A stretch of 64,000 bases of DNA from Nannobrachium achirus (taxonomy: Eukaryota; Chordata; Actinopteri; Myctophiformes; Myctophidae), in contig OY997641.1 in NCBI GenBank assembly GCA_963921795.1, positions 60,090,675 through 60,154,674 of the forward strand, read 5' to 3'. The stretch's first letter is position 1. Each line of letters opens with the position of its first letter. The position numbers and the translations under genes are program-made. The notes under the pieces were generated by a model. The model had not been told where the DNA came from and did not search any database. It saw only the letters and a program-made list of their open reading frames with translations. This document shows positions 40,555 through 53,177 of this stretch, piece by piece.

Positions 40555-43500
40555 CTAGAATTGACAGAGTCAATTTTGACAAGTGTGCCTGCAGCGCGCT
40601 GAATGCGCGACCTTGTGCGGCGGTTCGGACCGTGAGATTGTCCGCCGAGTCGCCTGCGTTTCGTTGTGAGAGGGTCGGTCCCTGTGAAAAACGCGTTTTG
40701 GCACGAAACGGTTACGTTTCGCGCGTTTGTGACGCCCCCTAGGGGTCGAAGTGGAAATGCTTTTGGGGATTCGTTGAGTATGCCACCCCCTACCTGTGGT
40801 TGAAATTCAGTGTTGACTCGACCTATTGTTTGTGATTTATGGCTATCGTTTGCGAAACGGGCCCCTCCCGCTAACTCTGGAAGCCCGTTACGAACGAATG
40901 GTATGGACTATAGACATATCCCTTGACTATGTTCATTGCATGGGTTAGTAGATCATGTGTACCCATTTTTGTGACATTTGAAGAAAATATGTAGGAAAAA
41001 ATGCAAAAAGTGTGTTTTGGAGAAAATTTGAAATGGTGAAAAATCTTCCCATGTGCAAATTGGCGTGTCCTATATGGAGAGATGCGTCGTGACCCAAGGA
41101 ATCCAGGGAAAAAAGAATTTTAATTCTCCGACCTATGGTTCAAGAGTTACGAGGCAAGTGGTCCGTTATAGCGCCACCATGTGGCCAATTGGAAATGCTT
41201 TTGGGGATCGTTGAGTATGCCACCCCCGATCTGTGGTTGAAATTCAGTGTTGACTGGACCTTTTGTTTGTGATTTATGGCTATTGTTTGCAAAACGGGCC
41301 CCTCCCGCTAACTTTGGAAGCGCGTTACGAACGAATGTAATGGACTATCGCAATATCCCTTGAGTATGTTCATTGCATGGGTTCATAGATCATGTGTACC
41401 GTTTTTTGTGCAATTTGAAGAAAATATGTCGGAAAAGGAACAAAAAGTGTGTTTTGGAGAAAATTCAAGATGGCGGAAAATCTATCCAGGCGCAAATGGG
41501 CGTGGCCTATATCGGGAGATGCGTCTTGACCCAAGGAATCCAGGGAAAAAAGAATTTTCATTTTCCGACCTACGGTTCAACAGTTACAGGCCAAAACGTA
41601 AAGTGGGCTGTTATAGCGCCACCATGAGGCCAAATGACACTATTATTTTTTATTTAATCCTTGAAATCATTATGAACCTCCTCTCCAAGTGTTGAAACTG
41701 TAGGCCCTATGGTTTGCGAGAGAAAATTAATTGAATGTGAGTTTTTGCCATTCCCATTATAAGTCAATGGGGAGAAATTAATGCACTAATAAATTAATAT
41801 CAATTAAACTATAGAACCTTTCTCTTAGCAACTTAATAGCACACCATTCCCGAGTAAGCCGGTCAATTTGACATATGGCGCGAGTGTGTGTTGCAAAAAC
41901 TGTGGGAGGAATAGCGTGCCAAACTTTGGGGAATCGTATGGACAGACATAAATAAATATGAGCGAGAACAATAAGTGTCCCATGCTATGCATAGGCACAC
42001 TTAACTAGAATTGACAGAGTCAATTTTGACAAGTGTGCCTGCAGCTCGCTAAATGCGCGACCTTGTGCGGCGGTTCGGACTGTGAGACCATCCGCCGAGT
42101 CGTCCGCGTTTCGTTTTGAGAGGGTCGTTCCCCCTGAAAAACGCGTTCTGGCACGAAACGGTTACGTTTCGCGCGTTTGTGACGCCCCCTATGGGTCGAA
42201 GTGGAAATGCTTTTGGGGATCTGTTGAGTATGCCACCCGCAACCTGTGGTTGAAATTTAGTGTCGACTCGACCTTTTGTTTGTGAGTTAGGGCAATTTTT
42301 TGCCAAACGGGCCCCTCCCGCTAACTTTGGAAGCGCGTTACGAACGAACGGTATGGACTATCAAAATATCCTTTGACTATGTTTATTGCGTGGCTTCATA
42401 GATCATGTGTACCGGTTTTTAAGACATTTGAAGAAAATATGTAGGAAAAGGAGCAAAAAGTGTGTTTTGGAGAAAATTCAAGATGGCGGAAAATCTATCC
42501 ATACGCAAATGGGCGTGGCCTATATGGGGAGATGCGTCATGAGCCAAGGAATCCAGAGAAAAAAGAATTTAAATTTTCCGACCTACGGTTCAACAGTTAC
42601 AGGCCAAAACGTAAACTGGGCTGTTATAGCGCCACCATGAGACCAAATGACACTATTATTTTTTATTTAATCCTTGAAATCATTATGAACCTCCTCGCCA
42701 AGTCTTGAAACTGTAGCCCCTATGGTTTGCGAGAGAAAATTAATTGAATGTGAGTTTTGCGATTCCCATTATAAGTCAATGGGGAAAATTTATTCACTAA
42801 TAAATTAATATCAATTAAACTATAGAACCTTTCTCTTAGCAAGTTACTAGCACACGATTCCCGAGTAAGCCGGTCGATTTGACATATGGCGCGAGTGTGT
42901 GGTGGCAAAACTGTGGGAGGAGTAGCGTGCCAAACTTTGGGGAAAAGTATGGACAGAAAGAAAGACCTAAACTAGAATTGACGGAGTCAATTTTGACAAG
43001 TGTGCCTGCAGCGCGCTAAATGCGCGACCCCGTGCGGCGGTTTGGACCGTGAGACCGTCCGCCGAGTCGTCCGCGTTTCGTTGTGAGAGGGTCGGTCCCC
43101 GTGAAAAACGCGTTCTGGCACGAAACGGTTACCTTTTGCGCGTTTGTGACGCCCCCTAGGGGTCGAAGTGGAAATGCTTTTGGGGATCTGTTGATTATGC
43201 CACCCCCGACCTGTAGTTGAAATTCAGTGTTGACTCGACCTATTGTTTGTGAGTTAGGGCAATTTTTTGCCAAACGGGCCCCTCCCGCTAACTTTGGAAG
43301 CGTGTTACGAACGAACGGTACGAACTATCGAAATATCCTTTGACTATGTTTATCGCGTGGCTTCATAGATCATGTGTACCGGTTTTTAAGACATTTGAAG
43401 AAAATATGTAGGAAAAGGAGCAAAAAGTGTGTTTTGGACAAAATTCAAGATGGCGGAAAATCTATCCATACGCAAATGGGCGTGGCCTATATGGGGAGAT

Positions 43501-45049
43501 GCGTCATGACCCAAGGAATCCAGGGAAAAAATAATTTTCATTTTCCGACCTACGGTTCAAGAGTTACGGGGCAAAAGGTAAAGTTGGCCGTTATAGCGCC
43601 ACCATGAGGCCGACTGATGTCATTATTTTTTGATTAATTCTTACAATCATTATGAACCTCCTCTCCAAGTCTTGAAACTGTAGCCCCTATGGTTTGCGAG
43701 AGAAAAATAATTGAATGCGATTCCCATTATAAGTCAATGGGGAAAATTAATTCACTAATAAATTAATATCAATTAAACTATAGAACCTTTCTCTTAGCAA
43801 CTTGATAGCACACCATTCCCGAGTAAGCCGGTCGATTTGACATATGGCGCGAGTGTGTGGTGCAAAAACTGTGGGAGGAGTAGCGTGCCAAACTTTGGGG
43901 AAAAGTATGGACAGACTTAAGTAAGTAAGTAAATAAATATGAGCGATAACAATAAGTCTGCCCATGCTATGCATAGGCACACTTAACTAGAATTGACAGA
44001 GTCAATTTTGACAAGTGTGCCTGCAGTGCGCGACCTTGTGCAGCGGTTTGGACGGTGAGACAATCCGCCAAGCCCGTGTTTCGTTGTGAGAGGGTCGGTC
44101 CCCGTGAAAAACGCGTTCTGGCACAAAACGGTTACGTTTCGCGCGTTTGTGACGCCCCCTATGGGTCGAAGTGGAAATGCTTTTGGGGAAACGTTGAGTA
44201 TGCCACCCGCGACCTGTGGTTAAAATTCAGTGTTGACTTGACCTTTTGTTTGTGATTTATGGCTCTCGTTTGCGAAACGGGCCCCTCCCGCTAACTTTGG
44301 AAGGCCGTTACGAACGAACGGTATGGACTATCGAAATATCCTTTGACTATGTTTATTGCATGCCTTCATAGATCATGTGTACCGGTTTTTAAAACATTTG
44401 AAGAAAATATGTAGGAAAAGGAGCAAAAAGTGTGTTTTGGAGAAAATTCAAGATGGCGGAAAATCTATCCATACGCAAATGGGCGTGGCCTATATGGAGA
44501 GATGCGTCTTGACCCAAGGAATCCAGGGAAAAAATAATTTTCATTTTCCGATCTACGGTTCAAGAGTTACGGGGCAAAACGTAAAGTGAGCCGTTATAGC
44601 GCCACCATGAGGATGAATGGTGTAATTATTTTTCGATTTATTCTTAAAATCATTATGAATCTGCTCTACGAGGTTTGAAACTGTAGGCCCTATGGTTTGC
44701 GATAGAAAAATACTTGAATGTGACTTTTTTCATTGTCCCATTATAAGTCAATGGGGAGAAATTAATGCACTAATAAATTAATATCAATTAAACTATAGAA
44801 CCTTTCTCTTAGCAACTTAATAGCACACGATTCCCGCGTACGCCGGTCGATTTGACATATGCCGCGAGTGTGTGGTGCAAAAACTGTGGGAGGAGTAGCG
44901 TGCCAAACTTTTGGGGAATTGCATGGACAGACTTAAATAAATATATAAATATGAGCAAGAACAATAAGTGTCCCCATGCTATGCATAGGCACACTTAATA
45001 AATATGAGCGAGAACAATAAGTGTCCCCATGCTATGCATAGGCACACTT
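40555..45049 (+). repeat. Family II tandem array (four units)
   Basis: Units start CTAGAATTGACAGAGTC at 40555, 42005, 42972 and 43987 (lengths 1450, 967, 1015 and about 1063 bp). The 5' hairpin arms are AATTGAC and GTCAATT, followed by AAGTGTGCCTGCAG. The first unit is longer because its interior (GGGGATCGTTGAGTATGCC to CAAGATGGCGGAAAATC) is duplicated. Units share TTATAGCGCCACCAT with family I, so the families are distantly related. Terminal hairpins with arms AAGTGT-CCCATGC and GCATAGGCACACTT lie at 41973-42002, 43954-43984, about 44966-44996 and 45019-45049. The 42005 unit lacks one. Confidence 0.92.
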
Positions 45050-45097
45050 AATAATGACAATATCTAAAGTGTGCTCGCCTTATAGGCGAGCCCACAA
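45050..45097 (+). repeat. Family I terminal hairpin after family II
   Basis: Module AATAATGACAATATCTAAA plus GTGTGCTCGCC/GGCGAGCCCAC (45069-45095). It stands between the last family II hairpin and the next family I unit, so it is separable from the unit body. Confidence 0.88.
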
Positions 45098-48000
45098 CTA
45101 GAAAAATATTGTTCCTTCGAAACAATTGTGGGCTCGCTTCAAGCCGGAAAACAATGGCTATAAAAGCACAAAATGTCAAGATCGCAGGCAGTGCTCTCTT
45201 TGACGTTACTGACGTCAAAGATTGGTCCATTTTGTTCCAAAAATGTGTTATGCAAAAGTTGACCCGCTGGTGGCGCTATAACAGGCCAATGTGAGAAGGT
45301 TGGTATCTGTTCCTTGACCTATTGGGAATGTGCTTGCAAGATTTCACGCACATCCCAGGCTGTGTTCATGATTTGAGGTGTTTTTGGCTTTGGACACTTT
45401 ATCGCTGCTTGCAGCTATATTTATTATTATTATTTTATATTTTTTTTGTGTGCACTTCATAGGCATGTTAGATAAAGGTCCTTAGATTGCGTGTAGAATG
45501 TTTCATGCAAATTGCAAAAAAAATCCTAGAATAAAAACGGGTTTAAGCGTTTTACAAACTGCTCATAATTATATAGCGCCCCCCTTTGGCCATTTGGGGT
45601 AAGATTGGTTTCAGTGATATTTGAACTAACCCTCTACACTATTTTGTCATGAAAATGTGACTTTGCATGTATGTTTTAGAGGCAGAAGAATAATTTGCAT
45701 AAAAATGCAATATTGTTTGAATTATTTAAAAAAGCATGTTTCAATGTTAAAGAAATCCGATCTGACAGATCTTTAGATATCGGTCCAACGTTCACGTAAA
45801 AAAAGTTTTGTGCACGTGACGCGAAAATTCCAGAATAAAAGCGGGTTTACGCGTTTTACAAACTGCTCAAAATGGCGGAAAATCGAAGGGCGGAGCTTAC
45901 TTAACAACGACACAGATGTCTTCCGCTTGAGTCAAAGCACGCGTGTAACAAGTTGCATGTCTTCAAACGAAACGAGTCATGACTTATGCCCGTTTGAAGT
46001 TTGAATTTTCAAACGCTTCGTATAGCGCCCCCCTTTGGCCGATTGGAATAAAATTGGTTTCAGTGATACTTTGACTAACCCTCCACATCTTTGCCAAATG
46101 CCATGAACGTGTAACTTTGCATGTATGATTTAGAGGCTGAAGAATAATTTGCGTAAAACCGCAATATTGATTGAATTATTAAAAAATTATATTTCACTTT
46201 AAAAAAAATCTGGTTGATCAATCTGACCGTATTGGTCCAAAGTTCATGTGAAAAAAGTTTTGTGCACTTGACGCGAAAATCCCAGGAGGAGATAGATTTT
46301 TACTGTTTTTCATATAATTCCGAATTGTGGGAGACCTAAAGGTCAGAGGTCAAAAGTTAGAGGGTAAAAGTTGTTCGGCATGAGGAGACGCATACGTGTA
46401 TACAGGTTTCATGACTGTACGTATAACAGAGCATGAGCTCTATCTGTTCAAAGTTCGCACTCTCGAAGGCTTCCTACAGCGCCACCATTTGGCCGATTGC
46501 TGTAAAAAATAATAGCACACTTCGCCACTGTAAGCTGAACACATTGATGTTTTTATTTTCATTTTCTGTCTAAGTATGTAGGAGTAGAAAGGAACCGAAG
46601 TTTTGAGGAGAACTTGATATGACGGTTAGATATTGTCACTAGAAAAATATTGTTCCTTCGAAACAATAGTGGGCTCGCTTCAAGCCAGAAAACAATGGCT
46701 ATAAAAGTACAAAATGTCAAGATCGCAGGCAGTGCTCTCTTTGACGTTACTGACGTCAAAGATTGGTCCATTTTGTTCCAAAAATGTGTTGTGCAAAAGT
46801 TGACGCTATAACAGGCCAATGTAAGAAGGGTGGTATCTGTTCCTTGACCTATTGGGAATGTGCTTGCAAGATTTCACGCACATTGCAGGCTATGTTCATT
46901 TTTTTGAGGTGTTTTTGGCTTTGGCCACTTTATCGCAGCTATATTCATTATTATTATTATTGTGTGTGCACTTCATAGGCATATTAGATAAAGGTCCTTA
47001 GATTGTGTGTAGAATGTTTCATGCAAATTGCAAAAAAAAATCCTAACGGGTTTAAGCGTTTCACAAACTGCTCAAAATGATATAGCGCCCCCCTTTGGCC
47101 AATTGGGGTAAGATTGGTTTTAGTGATATTTGGACTAACACTCTACATCTTTGCCAAATGCCATGAACATGTTACTTTGCATGTATGATTTAGAGGCAGA
47201 AGAATAATTTGCATAAAATTGCAATATTCATTGAATTTATTTAAAAAAGCATGTTTCGATTTTAAAGAAATCCGATCTGACAGATCTTTAGATATCGGTC
47301 CAAAGTTCACGTAAAAAAAGTTTTGTGCACGTGGAGCGAAAATTCCAGAATAAAAGCGGGTTTACGCGTTTTACAAACTGCTCAAAATGGCGGAAAATCG
47401 AAGGGCGGAGCTTACTTAACAACGACACAGATGTCTTCCGCTTGAGTCAAAGCACGCGTGTAACAAGTTGCATGTCTTCAAACGAAACGAGTCATGACTT
47501 ATGCCCGTTTGAAGTTTGGATTTTCAAACGCTTCGTATAGCGCCCCCCTTTGGCCGTTTGGAATAAAATTGGTTTCAGTGATACTTTGACTAACCCTCCA
47601 CATCTTTGCCAAATGCCATGAATGTGTAACTTTGCATGTATGATTTAGAGGCCGAAGAATAATTTGCATAAAACCGCAATATTGATTGAATTATTAAAAA
47701 ATTATATTTCACTTTAAAAGAAATCCGCCGAGATTAGTTTGACCGTATTGGTCCAAAGTTCATGTGAAAAAAGTTTTGTGCACTTGACGCGAAAATCCCA
47801 GGAGGAGATAGATTTTTACTGTTTTTCATATAATTCCGAATTGTGGGAGACCTAAAGGTCAGAGGTCAAAAGTTAGAGGGTAAAAGTTGTTCGGCATGAG
47901 GAGACGCATAAGTGTATACAGGTTTCATGGCTGTATGTATAACACAGCATGAGCTATACCTGTTCAAAGATCGCACTTTCGAAGGCTTCCTACAGCGCCA

Positions 48001-48151
48001 CCATTTGGCCGATTGCTATAAAAAATAATAGCACACTTCGCCACTGTAAACTGAACACATTGATGTTTTTATTTTCATTTTCTCACTAAGTATGTAGGAG
48101 TAGAAAGGAACCGAAAATCCCGTCTACTTACTAGATAAATAAATAAATAAA
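45098..48151 (+). repeat. Family I array, block 2 (units 10-11)
   Basis: Units at 45098 (1541 bp) and 46639 (1513 bp). Unit 11 carries small deletions: the CCCGCTGGTGG segment near 46805 is missing, and GCTTGCAGC near 46936 is shortened. The region ends in (ATAA)n. Confidence 0.93.
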
Positions 48152-48262
48152 CTAGAAAAACTGTTCCTTCGAAACAGTGTGGGCTCGCTTCCAACCCAAA
48201 ACAATAATAGTAAAAGTGTCAAGTTCCCAGGCAATGCTCTCTTTAATTTTACTGACGTAAAA
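48152..48262 (+). repeat. Diverged family I 5' end (about 110 bp)
   Basis: CTAGAAAAACTGTTCCTTCG then AAACAGTGTGGGCTCGCTTC aligns to the unit start, but the hairpin arms are changed together (CTGTT/AACAG instead of ATTGTT/AACAAT). Homology fades after the TTTACTGACGT position. Confidence 0.85.
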
Positions 48263-48311
48263 TGGTAATGCAAATACAATGTAGACAAGCAGTGTTATTA
48301 CATGAACTTAA

Positions 48312-48647
48312 AGGACCAGGTCACCTTTGGGACAACCAGATCTTATTTTATTGTTGTGTGGGGACACGATCAACACAATGTTGAGTTATTCTTTGTGTTC
48401 AATCTGTGTTTTTAGATATTTTAGTATTTCAGTATGCTACAACTGGTCATATGATGCATTTTGCATCATATGATGCATGAGATGATGCAATATCATGCTA
48501 CAAAGCATCATATGACCAGTTGTAGCATGCTGAAATACTAAAATATCTAAAAACACAGATTGAACACAAGAAATTACAGGATTGTGTTGATCGTGTCCCA
48601 CACAACAATAAAATAAGATCTGGTTGTCCCAGAGGTGACCTGGTCCT
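48312..48647. mobile_element. TTAA-flanked fold-back MITE
   Basis: A 336-bp element with long inverted repeats of about 150 bp (AGGACCAGGTCACC at the left, GGTGACCTGGTCCT at the right), flanked on both sides by TTAA (48308-48311 and 48648-48651). The centre holds CATATGATGCA palindromes. A TTAA target is typical of piggyBac and Kolobok transposons; the AGG terminus fits Kolobok better. No transposase. Confidence 0.8.
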
Positions 48648-48728
48648 TTAACGGTATGGACAATTAAATCAAAATAAAATTAAAATATAATGTGGACGGG
48701 TAACCAACAACAAAAGTTCGAGACCAGT

Positions 48729-48730
<2 letters not shown>

Positions 48731-48801
<71 letters not shown>
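48731..48801. repeat. (GT)35 microsatellite
   Basis: Uninterrupted (GT)n; the ORF across it is an artefact. Confidence 0.97.
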
Positions 48802-48803
<2 letters not shown>

Positions 48804-49790
48804 TAGGGGTCCCTGAACTACACTTTGCAAACCAGCAAACCACATCAAAGTAATAGTACGCAGATGGTCCTAACACTTTGACTGCCACAATGTTAAGGGT
48901 TTTAAGGGTAAAACCCTTGCCACCATAGACGGCCATTCATTTTTGACGGAATAAATTGAAAATGGTAGGATGTACGAAAATTTACAAAAATTTCAGAGAA
49001 TATAGAGTCGGAACCTTAGCTTTCACCATAAAAATTTCGTCCTGCTGTGGTGTTCTGCTGTGGAGAAACCTGAGGGAGAGCGAAAGCTGTACAGATGAAA
49101 AAGGAGCATCAGAAATTTACTTTCTGAGATAATTGAGGTCAAAGGAAAAAAACTTTCAGAAGCCCTAGAAACAAATTGGTAAATGGTACAAGAACACACA
49201 GTACCTCTAAATGAAGAACAGGGTGCAGGCCATAATAATGTAAAAAAAAAAGTTAAAAAAAGTTGTACCGTGGTCTAGTTATAAGGCAGGAAAGTGGAAG
49301 AAGCCAGGAGACTGACAGAGGCTCTTTTTTCATCTTCCCAGGATGAAGGAGAGACTGAGTAGAATCCACTGTGTTTTGACCTGGGATTTTTTATTCAAGC
49401 CATCAGTTAGACATCAGACATCTCAAAAATAAAGATAAAAACTCTGATAAAGATAACAAAAAAAAACTTTACATTGCTGTTTCACTTCAGTATAGTTGTA
49501 GATGTGTTCCATTGCAATCATCATTTTAGTCACTTCAAACTAAAACGGTCAAACTACCCTGAGCAATTCAAAGTCATAATACATAAAATTAAATAAAAAT
49601 TGATGTACATTCATATGGAAATGTTTGTATTGACAAAGTCAAGCCAACTGCGACAAACTTCACCATGTTAGAATCCAGACCAGGCAACTGCAAGTAAGAG
49701 TAATTATGAAAAAAAAAAACATAATTACCATAAGGTATATATATATAATTATTTGCTATACATTTTATATACACAGGTACATATATTTCC
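48802..49790. other. Spacer without recognised genes
   Basis: AT-rich, no coherent ORF. A short TAAGGGTTTTAAGGGTAAAACCC repeat-like segment lies at 48893-48916. Confidence 0.4.
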
Positions 49791-49853
49791 AAAATAGCAG
49801 ATCTACAAGCTCATAGCCCGGCACCGCGCTATGAGCTTGTAGATCTGCCATTT
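49791..49853. repeat. GATCTACAAGCTC-family hairpin 3
   Basis: AAAATAGCAGATCTACAAGC and complement, inner arms TCATAGC / GCTATGA, loop CCGGCACCGC. Confidence 0.88.
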
Positions 49854-49866
49854 ACATATGATGCCT

Positions 49867-49920
49867 AATAGCCGATCTACAAGCTCATAGCCCAGCAAGG
49901 CACTATGAGCTTAGTATTTT
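49867..49920. repeat. GATCTACAAGCTC-family hairpin 4 (decayed)
   Basis: Left arm AATAGCCGATCTACAAGCTC. The right arm is shortened (GAGCTTAGTATTTT), so the outer stem is partly lost. Confidence 0.7.
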
Positions 49921-50036
49921 CATGGCTCTCCTTTTAGTAGACCTTGTACCAGTGAACTGTACCGTCATGAAACTGTACCTTTTCCTATGCAAACTTCTAA
50001 TAAAGTCTTCAATCAATCAATCAATCAATCAATCCC
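49921..50036 (+). mobile_element. Retroelement 3' tail with (AATC)n
   Basis: AATAAAGTC followed by (TCAA)n at about 50005-50036, the tail type of several teleost non-LTR elements. No coding part remains. Confidence 0.45.
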
Positions 50037-50220
50037 TTCTTTGTATTTACCTACTGTATGTTTTTATACTGTTTTTTATTTCCCCCTTTTTTCCTGACTA
50101 TATCTACTGCATAGTACTGTGTTCTATCCGTCTGTCATTCAATGTTATATGAGATACTGCAATGGTTTACTATGGAAATAAGCCTAGTCTTTTCATGGAT
50201 CTCATGATCTCCTTTTAGTA

Positions 50221-50279
50221 GACCTTGTACCAGTGAACTGGTACAAGGTCTGACCAATCCATCTCGCTGGATTGGTCAG
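50221..50279. repeat. Two adjacent perfect hairpins
   Basis: GACCTTGTACCAGT/ACTGGTACAAGGTC (50221-50250, 14-bp stem, 2-nt spacer), then TGACCAATCCA/TGGATTGGTCA (50251-50279). A half copy of the first arm also occurs at 49940-49956, after the same CTCCTTTTAGTA word. Confidence 0.85.
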
Positions 50280-50489
50280 ACTGCGACGTTTGCGAGTGAC
50301 TTATAGTGGTTGTTTTGCTGGGATGTGTTTGTTTTGCACTAAATGGAGCATCTGTCCTCCTTTCTCACCAAGCTAAGCTAAAGAGGCGTCAATTGGGTAT
50401 GGCAAGCTATGGCAGCTGCCATACCTTGGCTACAGGGGGAATATAATAAAATGTACTGTAATCGTGCCTGTTGTAAAGGTATGTAACAT

Positions 50490-50535
50490 GACTGGTGTCT
50501 TGCACGCGAGCCTCGCGCGCGTGAAAGACACCAGT
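50490..50535. repeat. 46-bp GC-rich inverted repeat
   Basis: Arms GACTGGTGTCTT-CACGCG and CGCGTG-AAGACACCAGTC around AGCCTCG. Confidence 0.8.
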
Positions 50536-51764
50536 CAAGTTGCCATAACTTAGCTTTTTCTGAACTGACGCGGCTGAGCTAAACGCCCTGCTCCGCGCGC
50601 GGACCACCTGTTGTGATCCGAGATGAGCATAATCATCTCTCATCTCATGCTTGCTCTCGGAGCGACGTCGCGACCCCCCAAACACGCCAATACACCACTG
50701 TATGTGGGTGGGTGACGTGACGTAACGTTTTTGCTGTCCTCGGTGTCAAACATGTATAAATAAAAAATATATTTGTCAAAAACCTTCTGAATATTGTGCA
50801 GGACCTTAAGCTTTATGTGAACTTACTCAAGATTAAAACATTTCATTCCTCATTTCTTCAGAATCTTCAACCAAACATGGCAAAACTCATATGGTGTGAC
50901 TGTCCTGACCTTGTTTCTCAAAGTGGGAACTTGAATAAAACTAAGAAAAAGAATTGCTAAAAATCATTTGAAAATGAATTTAGGCTAAAAAAAATGTCTA
51001 TTTTGAGCCTATATCTTTTCAAAGTCAAAGCATAATGTTTTCAGTCATTTCTGATCAAAAACATTTTGTCCCCCAACCCAAAATCATTTGGTGTGACACT
51101 AGTTTGGAAAAATTAAACAGGCAATTATTTGGACACCTATTGGCTAGAGAGGTCCTTCTTCTGTAAGGCTATTCAGCACTCCCAGCACAACTGCAAGACA
51201 GGTGTCTGAGGTGAGTTATGATTTTAACATTTTCATGAAATGCCATCTTGTTGAAACGTTGACAAACTCACCATTCTGGATGTCTTTTGGTGTGACACCT
51301 TTTCTTTAAAAAAAGCTTAAGTTATTTGAAGTTTTGGTCATATTTCCATGTAGATCTAGGCTGCTTTGTTATAGCTAGCATGCTGTTAGCATGCTAATGT
51401 GTACATAGTAGCCTCAAGGTAAACCTAAATGGAGAAAACAGTAATATGGTGTGACACTTAATCATATGGTGTGACATGTCTGCTTGTCACACCATATGAC
51501 TTGACTGTCACACCATATGATTTATACTGTATTTAACTACAGATATAACAACAAATAACAAAGTTCCATGTTTCTTTTGTACATTTAAACATTTGTTTTA
51601 AACATTTTTACATAAAATGTAATTTAGCTTCATTCAGTGATACTTCAAATTCATCAGACAGAGCAGAAACCCCTTCACAGAAACCTTAACATATTGTTTC
51701 AATCTAAACAATATTTTCTCTTTGTCTTAAACTATACATTCCATTTTCTTTTGTCAGCTGGAAA

Positions 51765-51959
51765 ATGACAAGTGCTGAGAGAACGAGAAAGTACAGGGAG
51801 AAACTAAACAATGACCCAGCAAGGAGAGAGGAGCCAAAGGGGCGAGACTGCATTTTCTACGAAGAGCAGGAGGTTGTCTGTGGCATAGCAGAACCGCAAC
51901 AAGGCAGCCGGTTTGCTACCCTCACCAAATACGACTGGCTGATGTACAATACAGTCTAA
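51765..51959 (+). pseudogene. Small transposon-derived exon remnant
   Basis: A 64-codon frame, MTSAERTRKYREKLNNDPAR then a jump to DCIFYEEQEVVCGIAEPQQG. The first part resembles the SAERQRKYRERL-DP motif of a protein family frequent in fish transposons, and the second resembles a downstream block of such proteins, so the middle seems lost. The ATG lies 7 bp after a good 3' splice site (TTTTCTTTTGTCAG, ending 51757), and a donor CTGAG|GTGAGT is at 51206-51216, suggesting a two-exon arrangement with a non-coding first exon. Function unknown. Confidence 0.35.
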
Positions 51960-52050
51960 ATGTATAATCTAATCTGATCTAATACTTTTGTACTTTCACT
52001 CACTGGACTGGACAGTGGACAGTGTTAAGGTAGGACCCGAGACAAACTAG

Positions 52051-52117
52051 CGAAAATAGCTGATCTACAAGCTCTCAACACGTTGTGCTGCGAGAGCTTG
52101 TAGATCAGCTATTTTCG
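52051..52117. repeat. GATCTACAAGCTC-family hairpin 5
   Basis: Arms CGAAAATAGCTGATCTACAA and complement. Relative to hairpins 2-3 the stem has T:A instead of A:T (TAGCTGATC/GATCAGCTA), a compensatory swap. Inner arms CTCTC / GAGAG. Confidence 0.88.
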
Positions 52118-53176
52118 GAGTTGCGCAACCCAGCACTCTTTAGCTAGTGGAGATGTGGTGTAATGTCATGATTCCTAATTACATTTGTTCAACACAAAAA
52201 AATGCTGTGTTCAAGTTCAGGAGACTTCGGAAAAAAGCAATTTACCTGAATGCTGAGTTCTGTTTCCACTAATTGGTGTTAATAAAATGTTGCCTTCAAT
52301 GCCTCGGCTCCAAGTGTGGCTATGCGCCTTATTGTCCCTTTAGGATCCTTCTGCCGTGGGCCGGCAGAAGACTTAGGTGTGCGTAGCATTCCTGTGCACA
52401 TCCTCATCATCCATCTACTACTACAATTCTTTCTTATCCCATGTTAAAGCCCTACAATAATATCCTGTTCAGAAATATTAAGGCCATGTTATCCTGGGTA
52501 ATTGTTTAATCAATCAGTAAAGTTCAGTACTCACTAATAGGTAGGTTAAAACACAGTTTGCTTTGACACATGAAGATATGATCATACGGTGTGACACTAA
52601 ATCATTTGGTGTGACATTCCAAATAGTGAGAAATCATACCTTTATTAATGATTAAACCAAAAAAATGTTTATGGATTACATAGAGAATATTATCAGGAAG
52701 AGTCACAAATATTTGTGTAATTTTAGAGAAAGTTTTGACAGAATACATTTAAAATATGTTGTAAGATCATGAACATGGGCCTCACACAGAGTGTCGATTA
52801 TGAAAAAAATATACAGATATAATTAATTTTCAAAAAACTATAGTGGATCACTGGTTAGTTATGATAAAGGACTTTGATAAAGTGAGTAACTTAAGAAAGA
52901 TGTACTCCATTTTCATTTTATGAACAATTATTTTCATGTCACACCATATGACGATTTTAGGCACAAGTACAACAAACTGCTGAATAAAGTCTGATTCCAA
53001 TAAAATATCTAAAAACAAAATGTATTTCCATAAGGTTGAGAGTGAGTAGAACAAAAGTAAATAACTTTTATGCCTGCAATTTAAAGTTTTTTTAAAAACA
53101 CATTTTTTGGGGCGTCACGTCACTGACCCATGTATCAATCAATCAATCTAGCAACAACCACTTACTTTATATAGCA
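52118..53176. other. Spacer without recognised genes
   Basis: AT-rich; contains three of the GGTGTGAC motif copies and a short (TCAA)n at 53134-53150. Confidence 0.4.
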
Positions 53177-53177
53177 G

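Larger units (their letters stand above)
50888..52950. repeat. Ten dispersed copies of a 13-bp CATATGGTGTGAC motif
   Basis: Plus-strand copies (allowing 1-2 changes) start at 50888, 51085, 51284, 51443, 51463, 52583 and 52603; minus-strand copies at 51486, 51507 and 52938. The core TCACACC matches a T-box half-site. Four copies are clustered with opposed orientation at 51443-51519. I do not know what element this is. Confidence 0.8.

Noticed and set aside
26581..48151. CRISPR-like array
   Set aside because: Repeats are 1.5 kb and contiguous, without short repeats and unique spacers; the genome is eukaryotic.
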